Origin: a bacterium | Lineage (GTDB): Bacteria > Bacteroidota > Bacteroidia > Chitinophagales > Chitinophagaceae | Reading direction: 5' to 3' | NCBI GenBank assembly: GCA_027364635.1 | Contig: DAHXOZ010000006.1 | Location: forward strand, 1-45,458 | Length of the DNA stretch: 45,458 nt | Shown: positions 36,249-45,303 of the stretch, piece after piece | How the letters are laid out: every line of letters begins with the position of its first letter | How positions within the stretch are numbered: position 1 is the stretch's first letter | Notes under the pieces: generated by a model | What the model was told of the DNA's origin: nothing | Seen by the model: the letters and a program-made list of their open reading frames with translations, nothing else | Database searches by the model: none | Made by a program: the position numbers and the translations under genes

Positions 36249-38189
36249 TTAATGTTTTGCATCAGGTACTTCAATTTTGCCATATTTTTTTAACTCGTAT
36301 TCTTTACTCATCAAAAAGATAATTGGCGTTACTAAAAGAATATGAATTGATGATGTAAATACTCCACCAATCATAGGAAGAACAATAGGTATCATCACAT
36401 CGCTTCCAACTCCTGAACTCCAAAGAATAGGAATCAGGCCAAAAAGGATCACACAAACGGTCATTATTTTTGGCCTTACCCGTTTGGCAGCGCCAAGTAT
36501 CACATATTCCCTTAAATCGGCTTTGCTAATGGTTTCCCTTGAATTGCCTTTTAATGCTATCAACTGATCCATCGCATCATAGAGGTAAATGATCATTACC
36601 ACACTGGTTTCCACCGCCAAACCAAACAGCGCAATAAAGCCAACAGCCACCGCTATTGATAAATTTACTCCCCAGAAGTATATCATGAATGCACCTCCAA
36701 TTAAAGCAAAAGGAAGAGAGACTAAACTTAACAAAGCCTCCCTAACAGAATGAAATGCAAAATACATGGAGAAAAAAATGATCAGCAACACAATCGGCAA
36801 AATGATCTTCATCGTTTTTTCGCTGCTCAATAAATTTTCATATTGTCCGCTCCAGTCAATAAAATAACCTTTTGGCAATTTAGTAAGCATCGTATTTAAT
36901 CTTGACTGCGCTTCCTGCACCGTTCCCGCAAGGTCTCTATCTCTTACATTAAACAAAACCGTTCCACGCAATAAGGCATTCTCAGAATTAATCATTGGCG
37001 GCCCTTCGGTAATCGCAATATCTGCCACTGCATTTAATGGAATCGGGCCAAACTCCTTGGTTTGTACCAGCAAACTTTTCAGCGCTTCCATATTATCCCT
37101 AAAATCCTGTCCATAGCGTGCGATGACCGGAAATCGTTGCCGGCCTTCGATTGTGGTTGTAAGTTTCATTCCGCCCAAGGCGCTCTGTACCACTGCGTTC
37201 ACATCATCCACGGTTAAACCATAACGGCTGATTTCGTCTCTTTTGATTTTAATGTCAATATACTTTCCACCTGTAATTGGTTCTACATACAAATCTTTCA
37301 CGCCGTTGATTCCCTGCAATTCATTTTTTATTTTTTGGGAAAAAGCGTAAATCGTATCCAAATTTTGTCCATACACTTTCACTCCAACATCAGTCCTGAT
37401 GCCGGTTGACAGCATATTGATGCGGTTAATGATTGGTTGTGTCCATCCATTGGTAACGCCGGGAATTTGCAATTTGCTGTTCAGTTCATTGATAATATCT
37501 TCTTTTGTTTTTCCGGCTCTCCATTCAGATTTTGGTTTTAATAAAACAATAGTCTCAATCATACTAATAGGAGAATTATCAGTGGCTGTATTCGCCCTTC
37601 CTGCTTTGCCTAAAACATTTTTCACTTCCGGCACGGAAGCAATAATTTTATCCTGAACCTGCAGGATTCTTTTTACTTCAGTATTAGAAACATCTGGCAT
37701 CATCACAGGCATGAATAATATAGAGCCTTCATCTAACGGCGGCATAAATTCGCGACCCAAACTTAAAATCAGTGGAATACTTACCAGTAAGGCAATGATA
37801 TTAATAGCTATGGTTGTTTTGCGCCATTTGATGCACAATCGAATGACAGGTTCATAAATCTTGCGCAATCCTTTATTTAACGGGTTTGCAGATTCAGGTG
37901 TAAATCTTCCTTTCAGAAAGAAGGAGATCAAGACTGGAGTAAGGGTTAACACCAGAATAGCATCTATTGCAATAATGAAAGTTTTGGTGTATGCCAAAGG
38001 ATGAAACAATTTCCCTTCCTGCCCCGTAAGTAAAAATATAGGAAGAAAGGAAGCAATAATTATAATAGTTGAAAAAAATACGCCTCTGGAAACCTGTTTG
38101 CATGAGCGTTCTATAATACTTAATCTTACCTCTTTCGGTATTTTTACATAATTCTTTTTAGTTACTATTTTTTTAAAAATGTTTCTCAT
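36249..38189 (-). CDS. cusA: CusA-type RND permease, C-terminal half (646 aa from ATG 38189)
   Basis: MRNIFKKIVTKKNYVKIPKEVRLSIIERSCKQVSRGVFFSTIIIIASFLPIFLLTGQEGKLFHPLAYTKTF... through the RND C-terminus. Confidence 0.85.
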   Translation of the reverse strand: MRNIFKKIVTKKNYVKIPKEVRLSIIERSCKQVSRGVFFSTIIIIASFLPIFLLTGQEGKLFHPLAYTKTFIIAIDAILVLTLTPVLISFFLKGRFTPESANPLNKGLRKIYEPVIRLCIKWRKTTIAINIIALLVSIPLILSLGREFMPPLDEGSILFMPVMMPDVSNTEVKRILQVQDKIIASVPEVKNVLGKAGRANTATDNSPISMIETIVLLKPKSEWRAGKTKEDIINELNSKLQIPGVTNGWTQPIINRINMLSTGIRTDVGVKVYGQNLDTIYAFSQKIKNELQGINGVKDLYVEPITGGKYIDIKIKRDEISRYGLTVDDVNAVVQSALGGMKLTTTIEGRQRFPVIARYGQDFRDNMEALKSLLVQTKEFGPIPLNAVADIAITEGPPMINSENALLRGTVLFNVRDRDLAGTVQEAQSRLNTMLTKLPKGYFIDWSGQYENLLSSEKTMKIILPIVLLIIFFSMYFAFHSVREALLSLVSLPFALIGGAFMIYFWGVNLSIAVAVGFIALFGLAVETSVVMIIYLYDAMDQLIALKGNSRETISKADLREYVILGAAKRVRPKIMTVCVILFGLIPILWSSGVGSDVMIPIVLPMIGGVFTSSIHILLVTPIIFLMSKEYELKKYGKIEVPDAKH

Positions 38190-38190
38190 T

Positions 38191-39474
38191 TTATTTAGGT
38201 TTATTAGCAGGATTGTTTTGCCATTCAGATAAGTTGTGATACGCGTTTTCCGACATGATAATGCCATTGTCAACAATAACTCCTATAGCCAGCGCTATCC
38301 CTGTAAGCGACATAATATTGGAAGAAAGGCCAAACGCATTTAGTAAAATAAAGCTGATGGCAATCGTGACGGGAATCTGGATAATGATATTCAGGGCGCT
38401 GCGCCAATGAAACAGGAAGAGTAAAACGATCAGCGAAACTGCGATCATTTCTTCTATTAATTTTCCTTTGATATTTTCTATGGCAGCTTCAATTAATGTG
38501 CTGCGGTCGTACGCGAATTTAAAATGAACTCCCTCAGGCAATCCTTTTTCAACCACTTCCATTTTTGCTTTTACATCATGAATTACTTTATCAGCGTTTT
38601 CCCCATATCGCATCACTACTATTCCTCCAACAACTTCTCCTTCGCCATTTTGATCAAAAATGCCTAACCGTTCGCCGCCGCCTAACTGTACTGTACCAAT
38701 ATCTTTTATCCTGACAGGAATACCGTTGTTATTGGCAATTCCTATGTTTTCGATGTCTTCTTTGTTCTTTATGTAACCAAGACCGCGAATAATGTAAGAC
38801 ATATCGCTCATCTCAAATTTTCGTCCACCAACATCATTGTTATTGGCTTTCACTTTGTTCATCACATCCATCAGCGAGATATTGTAATACTGCAATTTCA
38901 ATGGATCAACCACGATTTGGTATTGCTTTTCAAAGCCACCGAAAGATGCTATTTCTGCAACCCCGGGAACGGTTTGCAAAGCAAATTTGATGTACCAGTC
39001 CTGCAAAGTTCTTTGCTCGCCGAGGTCTAAATTTTTAGCGTCTAACGTGTACCAAAGAATATGCCCAACGCCTGTTCCATCAGGGCCGAGCGCAGGAGTA
39101 ACACCGGGCGGAAGCAAACGCTGTGCATAATTCAAGCGTTCCAACACGCGGGTTCTTGCCCAATAAATATCTACATTATCTTCAAAAATTACATACACAA
39201 AACTCATCCCGAACATAGAAGTGCCGCGAATGTTTTTGACCTTTGGAATACCCTGGAGGTTGGATACCAAAGGGAATGTGATCTGGTCTTCCATGATCTG
39301 TGGGCTTTGGCCTTCCCATTCTGTAAAAACAATTACCTGGTTTTCCGAAAGATCGGGAATGGCATCAATCGGATTTTTTTGTACGGCGTAGATTCCCCAC
39401 GCAAACAAGCTCAATGCAATTACCAAAACAATATACCTGTTGCGGAGTGAAAGTTCAATTAGTTTCTGAACCAT
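38191..39474 (-). CDS. cusA: CusA-type RND permease, N-terminal half
   Basis: 427 aa; NPIDAIPDLSENQVIVFTEWEGQSPQIMEDQITFPL...GIALAIGVIVDNGIIMSENAYHNLSEWQNNPANKPK*. Confidence 0.85.
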   Translation of the reverse strand: MVQKLIELSLRNRYIVLVIALSLFAWGIYAVQKNPIDAIPDLSENQVIVFTEWEGQSPQIMEDQITFPLVSNLQGIPKVKNIRGTSMFGMSFVYVIFEDNVDIYWARTRVLERLNYAQRLLPPGVTPALGPDGTGVGHILWYTLDAKNLDLGEQRTLQDWYIKFALQTVPGVAEIASFGGFEKQYQIVVDPLKLQYYNISLMDVMNKVKANNNDVGGRKFEMSDMSYIIRGLGYIKNKEDIENIGIANNNGIPVRIKDIGTVQLGGGERLGIFDQNGEGEVVGGIVVMRYGENADKVIHDVKAKMEVVEKGLPEGVHFKFAYDRSTLIEAAIENIKGKLIEEMIAVSLIVLLFLFHWRSALNIIIQIPVTIAISFILLNAFGLSSNIMSLTGIALAIGVIVDNGIIMSENAYHNLSEWQNNPANKPK

Positions 39475-39622
39475 TGTTGATTATTTAATTCGTTTCCTTT
39501 TTAAGATTATGTACTAACTCCATTCAGTAGCAAAATGAAAAAGGAATAATAGTGAATTTGAAAAATAGAATGGACGTAGAATTGGCTTAAATAAAGCCTT
39601 GTCCGACAAAAGGAAGGTTAAA

Positions 39623-40009
39623 TCAAATTCTAAAAACGCAATTGAAAATATAATCCGGAACCGTATGAAGTAGCGGCGGCGCATTGCTTAGGTTAGCAAT
39701 ATAAATTTCCTGAGAAGGAAAATTAATTACCTGAAAAGATAAAGGAAATAAATGTAAATTGATAAAGTGTAAAACAGGTGTGCAAATTACATCAGCGGTA
39801 ACATGATTATCTTTTACTTTAAAGAATTGATATTTTGTTTTGCAGCAATCGCTTGTGCCATCATCGTTAGCACAGGTCTGTTGTTCGTGCTGCGTAATTG
39901 AAACAGTTACTGATTTTAAATTACCACAACAATAAAAACTTTTCAGACTTAACCCTAACGATGAGATAGAGTATATGCTAAGAAGTAATATGACGGTAAT
40001 TTTTTTCAC
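39623..40009 (-). CDS. Small secreted Cys-containing protein, HYC_CC_PP-like
   Basis: 128 aa; signal peptide, FYCCGNLKSVTV, DCCKTKYQFFKVKDNH, SNAPPLLH. Confidence 0.75.
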   Translation of the reverse strand: MKKITVILLLSIYSISSLGLSLKSFYCCGNLKSVTVSITQHEQQTCANDDGTSDCCKTKYQFFKVKDNHVTADVICTPVLHFINLHLFPLSFQVINFPSQEIYIANLSNAPPLLHTVPDYIFNCVFRI

Positions 40010-40131
40010 TGTTCGCGCAAAGATAAAGTTATTTGAGATTCTGTTTTACAAAGAATTTCATAAGTTCGTATAATGTAATGGTAAATTTATGTACCAATTT
40101 GAAAAAATAGAAAGACTGAATTTAATAAAAT

Positions 40132-40166
40132 ATGATTTTGATCATCTAAAATATGATTTTAATCAT
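40132..40166. promoter_or_regulatory. Tandem 21-bp repeats each carrying ATGAT-N4-ATCAT dyad
   Basis: ATGATTTTGATCAT (40132-40145) and ATGATTTTAATCAT (40153-40166), spaced 21 bp, upstream of the 40009 start. Confidence 0.65.
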
Positions 40167-40197
40167 CGAAGGCCTTTAAAGATATTAAGGTTATAAA

Positions 40198-40621
40198 TTA
40201 TTTAGCAATAAAATCTTTAGAATAAGTTCTAATCATATTTCTTACTTCCCTGAACTTTTCCATTACCTCATTCTTCGCTGCCTTTTGCTTTTGCAGGATC
40301 ATAAAATTATAATGAATTTTTTTTGCCTCTGAGGGAAAGAGTGGCATCTTTCTTTTGCATTATCACATACGGTTATTACAAATCAAAATCAATATTCCGG
40401 TATTCTTCTATATTATTTGAGGTATGGTGCGAAATATCAATGCCGTCTTTTTTCATCACAGCAATGGCCCGCGAATTTACGCCATGCGTTTCAATGCCTG
40501 CAGAATATATTTTTGCTTTGCCATTTGCAAAATACCTTAAATAGCCTTCTGCTATCTGGCTGCGGCAACTATTGGCTATGCAAAGCACTAATACTTTTTT
40601 CATTTTAAATTTTGATTTCAT
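40198..40621 (-). pseudogene. arsC: Low-molecular-weight-phosphatase-type arsenate reductase, frameshifted
   Basis: ORF 40376-40621 (VLVLCIANSCRSQIAEGYLRYF) stops at NIDFDL*; downstream frames resume FVITVCDNAKERCHSFP, HYNF/YDPAKAKGSEE, EVMEKFREVRNMIRTYSKDFIAK*. Confidence 0.88.
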
Positions 40622-40622
40622 T

Positions 40623-41396
40623 TTAAAACCCTTTTCTCAACATTTCTGCATACTCGTCAGGCAACGGGCTTGTTTCTATTGCCTTTGCAGCCGTTTCTAC
40701 GTCATAATCAAAACGGATAAAATCAATGCCAATACTGTCTTTATTGGAAATGCTGCTGTTCTCATTTATGGTAAGTATCACATAGCCGCCTTGAGGATTT
40801 CCATCCTTTGGTTTACCTACTGAACCAATGTTTATTGCATGACGATAATGAGTATCTTCATCTAACACTGATGGTAAAATTCTGTGATAAGGTTTGTGAG
40901 TATGACCAAAGCACATAATGTCTGCGTCAGCCTGTTCCATTATTCTTAATAGACTTTTTTCTTCCCTGTCTTCAAACAAATACTCATTTATTTTTCGCGG
41001 ACTTCCATGCACTAATAATAAATTGAGCTTATCATTATTCAACTGAAACTCTATTTTGATATGAGCCGGTAATGTTCTTAAATATTTTCTTTCATCTTCT
41101 TTGATAATCGAGTTGGTAAAAGAGATGGATATTTTGCCCATTTCTTTTTCATGTTCTTCTTTATAGGCACAACCGCAATCATCACTCTTTCTGCCAATCC
41201 CAAAATCATAATTGCCTGCAATTGTTGGAATATGCCTTTTTCTTATTTCACTGATTACTTCATTTGGCCAGATATTATAACCTACTAAATCGCCAAGGCA
41301 ATAAAGGGCATCAGGTTTACGATTTTCAACGTCTTTAAAAAAGGCTTCAAGTGCTGGTAGATTGGCATGAATGTCGGAAAATAATGCAATTTTCAT
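40623..41396 (-). CDS. Metallophosphoesterase
   Basis: 257 aa; FSDIHANLPALEAF, YCLGDLVGY, GNYDF, LLVHGSPR, CFGHTHKPYH. Confidence 0.9.
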   Translation of the reverse strand: MKIALFSDIHANLPALEAFFKDVENRKPDALYCLGDLVGYNIWPNEVISEIRKRHIPTIAGNYDFGIGRKSDDCGCAYKEEHEKEMGKISISFTNSIIKEDERKYLRTLPAHIKIEFQLNNDKLNLLLVHGSPRKINEYLFEDREEKSLLRIMEQADADIMCFGHTHKPYHRILPSVLDEDTHYRHAINIGSVGKPKDGNPQGGYVILTINENSSISNKDSIGIDFIRFDYDVETAAKAIETSPLPDEYAEMLRKGF

Positions 41397-41405
41397 TTGT
41401 TGATT

Positions 41406-42512
41406 TTAAGCGTTTTGTAATTGTTGTTTTGAATAATATTTTCTTCTTAACCAAAAAGCCACATTCACCAGAGCAATTAATGCAGGCACTTCTACTAACG
41501 GGCCGATTACCCCCGCAAACGCCTGCCCTGAATTAATTCCAAAAACACCGATGGCTACTGCAATGGCTAATTCAAAATTATTTCCAGCTGCCGTAAAAGC
41601 TATTGAAGCATTCGTTGAATAATCCGCCCCCATTTTCTTGCCAATTAAGAAACTGACAAAAAACATCAGGACGAAATAAATGACTAAGGGAATAGCAATC
41701 CTTACAACATCCATTGGTATCTGCACAATCAATTCACCTTTTAAACTAAACATGATTACAATCGTAAAAAGTAACGCTATTAATGTAATTGGAGAAATCA
41801 TGGGAATGAATTTTTTCTCATACCATTCTTCACCTTTGAATTTTATCAATGAATACCTGCTTAGAATTCCTGCGGCAAATGGAATACCTAAATAGATAGC
41901 AACGCTTTCTGCAATTTGCCCGATAGTAATATTAACCTCTGAACCCGTAATGCCAAATAACGGAGGAAGAACTGATATAAACACATAAGCATAGACGCTA
42001 TATAATAATACCTGAAAAATACTGTTCAGCGCAACCAAACCTGCAGCATATTCTCTACTGCCTTCCGCTAATTCATTCCATACAATGACCATCGCAATAC
42101 AACGGGCAAGCCCAATCAGAATTAATCCGGTCATATATTCAGGATAACCGTGCAAAAAAACAATGGCGAGAATAAACATCAATACTGGCCCGATTATCCA
42201 ATTCAGAAACAACGAAACGCCCAATACTTTTGCATTTTTAAAAACCTCCCGCATTTTATCATACCTGACTTTTGCAAAAGGCGGATACATCATGAGGATT
42301 AATCCGATTGCCAGTGGAATATTTGTAGTTCCTGTTGAAAATGAATTAATAAATGCAGATGATGACGGAAAGAAGTATCCGATGGAAACACCAACAGCCA
42401 TTGCCAAAAAAATCCACAAGGTTAAATACCGGTCTAAAAAGCTTAATTTCTTTCTTTCATTTGCCGGAGCGCAATTGTTTGCTGTCATTCTGTTTTTTTT
42501 ATTAAATCCCAA
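41406..42512 (-). CDS. arsB: ACR3-family arsenite efflux transporter
   Basis: 368 aa; [27 protein letters not shown]...[18 protein letters not shown]...[21 protein letters not shown]. Confidence 0.93.
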   Translation of the reverse strand: MGFNKKNRMTANNCAPANERKKLSFLDRYLTLWIFLAMAVGVSIGYFFPSSSAFINSFSTGTTNIPLAIGLILMMYPPFAKVRYDKMREVFKNAKVLGVSLFLNWIIGPVLMFILAIVFLHGYPEYMTGLILIGLARCIAMVIVWNELAEGSREYAAGLVALNSIFQVLLYSVYAYVFISVLPPLFGITGSEVNITIGQIAESVAIYLGIPFAAGILSRYSLIKFKGEEWYEKKFIPMISPITLIALLFTIVIMFSLKGELIVQIPMDVVRIAIPLVIYFVLMFFVSFLIGKKMGADYSTNASIAFTAAGNNFELAIAVAIGVFGINSGQAFAGVIGPLVEVPALIALVNVAFWLRRKYYSKQQLQNA

Positions 42513-42993
42513 TTGTTTTACTTCTTCTTTCCATTAAAATAGTATCTCTCCATTTCCCATTCATTTGCCCGATGCGTTCTCTTGTACCCAATATCCGAAA
42601 TCCAAACGCTTCATGAATTTTAATGCTTGCTATATTTTCAGGAAAAATCCCTGCCTGTAAAGTCCAGATATTATTCGCTTCGCTTTCTTCAATCAATTTC
42701 TGCAGTAGTTGTTTTCCCACACCTTTTCTCCTGGCTTTACCACTTACATATACACTTACTTCCGCTACGCCCGCATATACGCATCTTTCTGAAACCCCTG
42801 TAAGCGCTGCCCAACCTAAAATAATTCCATCTCCTTTTGCAACCATGCGACTATGTTGAAGGTGGTCGTTGTTCCATTCGTGCCAATCCGGTGACTGTTG
42901 TTGAAAGGTCGCATTGCCTGTAGCAATGCCTTCTTCATAAATTTGTTTTACCGCTTCCCAGTCTTTCGGAAGCATTTTATCTAAGATGATCAT
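42502..42993 (-). CDS. arsN: GNAT acetyltransferase, ArsN/phosphinothricin-acetyltransferase-like
   Basis: 163 aa; [20 protein letters not shown]...[37 protein letters not shown]; located between arsM and acr3. Confidence 0.85.
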   Translation of the reverse strand: MIILDKMLPKDWEAVKQIYEEGIATGNATFQQQSPDWHEWNNDHLQHSRMVAKGDGIILGWAALTGVSERCVYAGVAEVSVYVSGKARRKGVGKQLLQKLIEESEANNIWTLQAGIFPENIASIKIHEAFGFRILGTRERIGQMNGKWRDTILMERRSKTIGI

Positions 42994-43007
42994 TGAAAAT
43001 AATTTTT

Positions 43008-43853
43008 TTAATTACAACATCCCGGAGCACATCCACATTCTCTTTCTGAAGTTTTTTCTGCATAAACAGTAATACTAAAAATTCCCGCGTCTGAGTTTTT
43101 AAAAGATGCGATTTCATCTGCAGATAAATAATTACTTAAAATATCATCCGGAACAACGATTGTTTTTTCTTTCTGAATCATAATGTTTGTGAATCCGTTT
43201 GATTCTATCAATTCCAGGTAGGTTTGTTTTTGAATAGCACCTGAAACACAGCCTGCATACATCTCAGCAGCATTTTGAATGTTTGCAGGAAGATCGCCAA
43301 CTAACACAATGTCAGAAATACTGAAATGGCCACCTGGCTTCAATACCCTGAAGATTTCTTTAAAAACTCCTGATTTATTTGGAACGAGGTTTAAAACACA
43401 ATTGCTTACAATTACATCGGCAACATTAGAAGTAACCGGCATTTTTTCGATGTCGCCCTGACGGAATTCGACATTGTTTAATCCCCTTAATTCGGCATTG
43501 CTTCTCGCTTTTTCAATCATCGCAGGTGTAAAATCAATTCCTATCACTTTTCCTTTCTCGCCGGTTTCATAGCGGGCAACAAAAGCATCATTGCCCGCGC
43601 CGCTTCCCAGATCAATTACTACATCTTTTTTTTTAATTTTTGCAAATTGTGTCGGCAATCCACATCCCAAACCAAGATCTGCATCGGGATTGTAACCTTC
43701 CAAATGCTTATAATCTTCAGACATGATGTTGTACACTTCATCACTACAACAGCCGGAGCCGCAGCAGGATGATTGATTCGTTTCTTTGTCCTGTAAAGCA
43801 ATCTCTGAATATTTTTGCTTTACGATTTCTTTTAGACCATTTTCGTTTTCCAT
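43008..43853 (-). CDS. arsM: Arsenite methyltransferase
   Basis: 281 aa; SSCCGSGCCSDEVY, GLGCGLPTQFAKIKKKDVVIDLGSGAGNDAFVA, VSNCVLNL, MYAGCVSGA; Cys-rich C-terminus. Confidence 0.94.
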   Translation of the reverse strand: MENENGLKEIVKQKYSEIALQDKETNQSSCCGSGCCSDEVYNIMSEDYKHLEGYNPDADLGLGCGLPTQFAKIKKKDVVIDLGSGAGNDAFVARYETGEKGKVIGIDFTPAMIEKARSNAELRGLNNVEFRQGDIEKMPVTSNVADVIVSNCVLNLVPNKSGVFKEIFRVLKPGGHFSISDIVLVGDLPANIQNAAEMYAGCVSGAIQKQTYLELIESNGFTNIMIQKEKTIVVPDDILSNYLSADEIASFKNSDAGIFSITVYAEKTSERECGCAPGCCN

Positions 43854-43873
43854 TATTTTATGTTTTTATTATT

Positions 43874-43889
43874 ATCGGAATATTACGAT
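43874..43889. promoter_or_regulatory. Candidate ars operator upstream of arsM
   Basis: ATCGGAATATTACGAT; 14/16 identical to 44253-44268; near-palindromic. Confidence 0.7.
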
Positions 43890-43907
43890 TAGTATTTGCA
43901 AAAAAAA

Positions 43908-44237
43908 TCAGCAACACTGGTTTGTTCCTTTGTAAGAATCAAAAAGCTGATTAAGTCTTTCTTTTGCTACCTTCCATTCCTTTTCATCAATACAGTAACA
44001 AACAGTTGCTCCATCAATGTCACCCTTTATTAATCCTGCCTGCTTTAATTCCTTCAAATGCTGTGAAACGGTGCTTTGTGACAAGGGAAGTTCGTCCACA
44101 ATGTCACCACAAATACACGCTTGCTTTTTTATTAATAAATTAAGAATAGCGACTCGTGCCGGATGGGCAAGCGCTTTGGCGTAATTGGCAATCCGGTTAT
44201 CCTTTAGTGTAAATTCTTCTGATTTTGTTGCCCCCAT
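43908..44237 (-). CDS. arsR: ArsR-family arsenic-responsive repressor
   Basis: 109 aa; [63 protein letters not shown]. Confidence 0.92.
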   Translation of the reverse strand: MGATKSEEFTLKDNRIANYAKALAHPARVAILNLLIKKQACICGDIVDELPLSQSTVSQHLKELKQAGLIKGDIDGATVCYCIDEKEWKVAKERLNQLFDSYKGTNQCC

Positions 44238-44252
44238 GTTGTTTCTTTATTA

Positions 44253-44268
44253 ATCGCAAAATTACGAT
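44253..44268. promoter_or_regulatory. Candidate ars operator upstream of arsR
   Basis: ATCGCAAAATTACGAT, 16 bp upstream of the arsR start. Confidence 0.7.
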
Positions 44269-44475
44269 GTAATATTTACAGCACAAACATTTTTTAAAAA
44301 TTTTCGAAATATTTTTTTTAAGAATCCCTAGTTATCATAATTCTTAATAAATTAATTATCATTTTGAACTAAATGCATTTTGAAAGAAAAATAGAAATCC
44401 CAACTAATTGTTCGTTTACTGTTTTATGATAATAGAAAAAAGGTATATCCAATTTCTTTGTTGAGACAGTTAAAT

Positions 44476-45153
44476 TTATTTTGCTTTTTTTAAGTTTTCA
44501 ATTTTCCACAATGAATAATTAAGTTTATAAAATATCTTAAATACCAGGCAATACTCTTCAATTATTTTATCGATACTGAAATCTGTTGTCCAGGTAACCT
44601 GAAGTTGGCCTAAATTTCCAATTTCATTATTCTCTGCTATACCAATAAAATATTTTCTAAAGATTCTAAATATTGTTCCTTTATTAGTTTGAAAAAGTTC
44701 AGGATATTTACTTTTTACTGACTTTCCAAAATGCTCACTTTCCACTAATTCAAATTCTCCATACTGTGAAAGATTCAAAAAATCTATCCAAAAAGTATCA
44801 GCCATATTCTTAAGATTTTTGGAATGCCGGAAATAGGTGCTCAAATAAACTCCCTTTTCTCCAAGTCCTAAATAATAAGAAGATTTTGTCTTTTTGGAGT
44901 TTATAATTAATTCAGGGCCATAAAAATTTTCTGAAAATTTATCACTTTCAAAATCATCTTTAAAATTTCCAAATTCCAGTGCCATTTCAAAAATTTTAAA
45001 AAATACATTAACTACTTCATAAAGTAATTTAATTTTATCTTCCCCTGAAAGCTTCTCAGAATATGGCGCTTTGCGATAAGAATTTATAAGATTTGTCCAA
45101 GTATCAAAATATTCAGACTGATTTGTGATTATTTTCTTTAAACGATTTTCCAT
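44476..45153 (-). CDS. Hypothetical protein, no family recognised
   Basis: 225 aa intact ORF (MENRLKKIITNQSEYFDTWTNLINSYRKAP...), AT-rich coding style. Confidence 0.6.
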   Translation of the reverse strand: MENRLKKIITNQSEYFDTWTNLINSYRKAPYSEKLSGEDKIKLLYEVVNVFFKIFEMALEFGNFKDDFESDKFSENFYGPELIINSKKTKSSYYLGLGEKGVYLSTYFRHSKNLKNMADTFWIDFLNLSQYGEFELVESEHFGKSVKSKYPELFQTNKGTIFRIFRKYFIGIAENNEIGNLGQLQVTWTTDFSIDKIIEEYCLVFKIFYKLNYSLWKIENLKKAK

Positions 45154-45241
45154 AATTAATCTTTATAAAGCTACTACCAAAGCGAGGAAACAAATGTAAT
45201 TATCAGAAAAATCAGAAAGATAAACTAATAGCTTTTAGTGA

Positions 45242-45303
45242 CATAGCAGTACTCCCGCTTTATTCTATAAAAATGGGAAAATATTGTCGGGAGAACTGCT
45301 ATG
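45242..45303. repeat. Imperfect inverted repeat, 16-bp arms (15/16) with 30-nt spacer
   Basis: CATAGCAGTACTCCCG ... CGGGAGAACTGCTATG. Confidence 0.75.

Noticed and set aside
39061-39450. 129-aa plus-strand ORF
   Set aside because: Antisense to the CusA N-half; no family signature.
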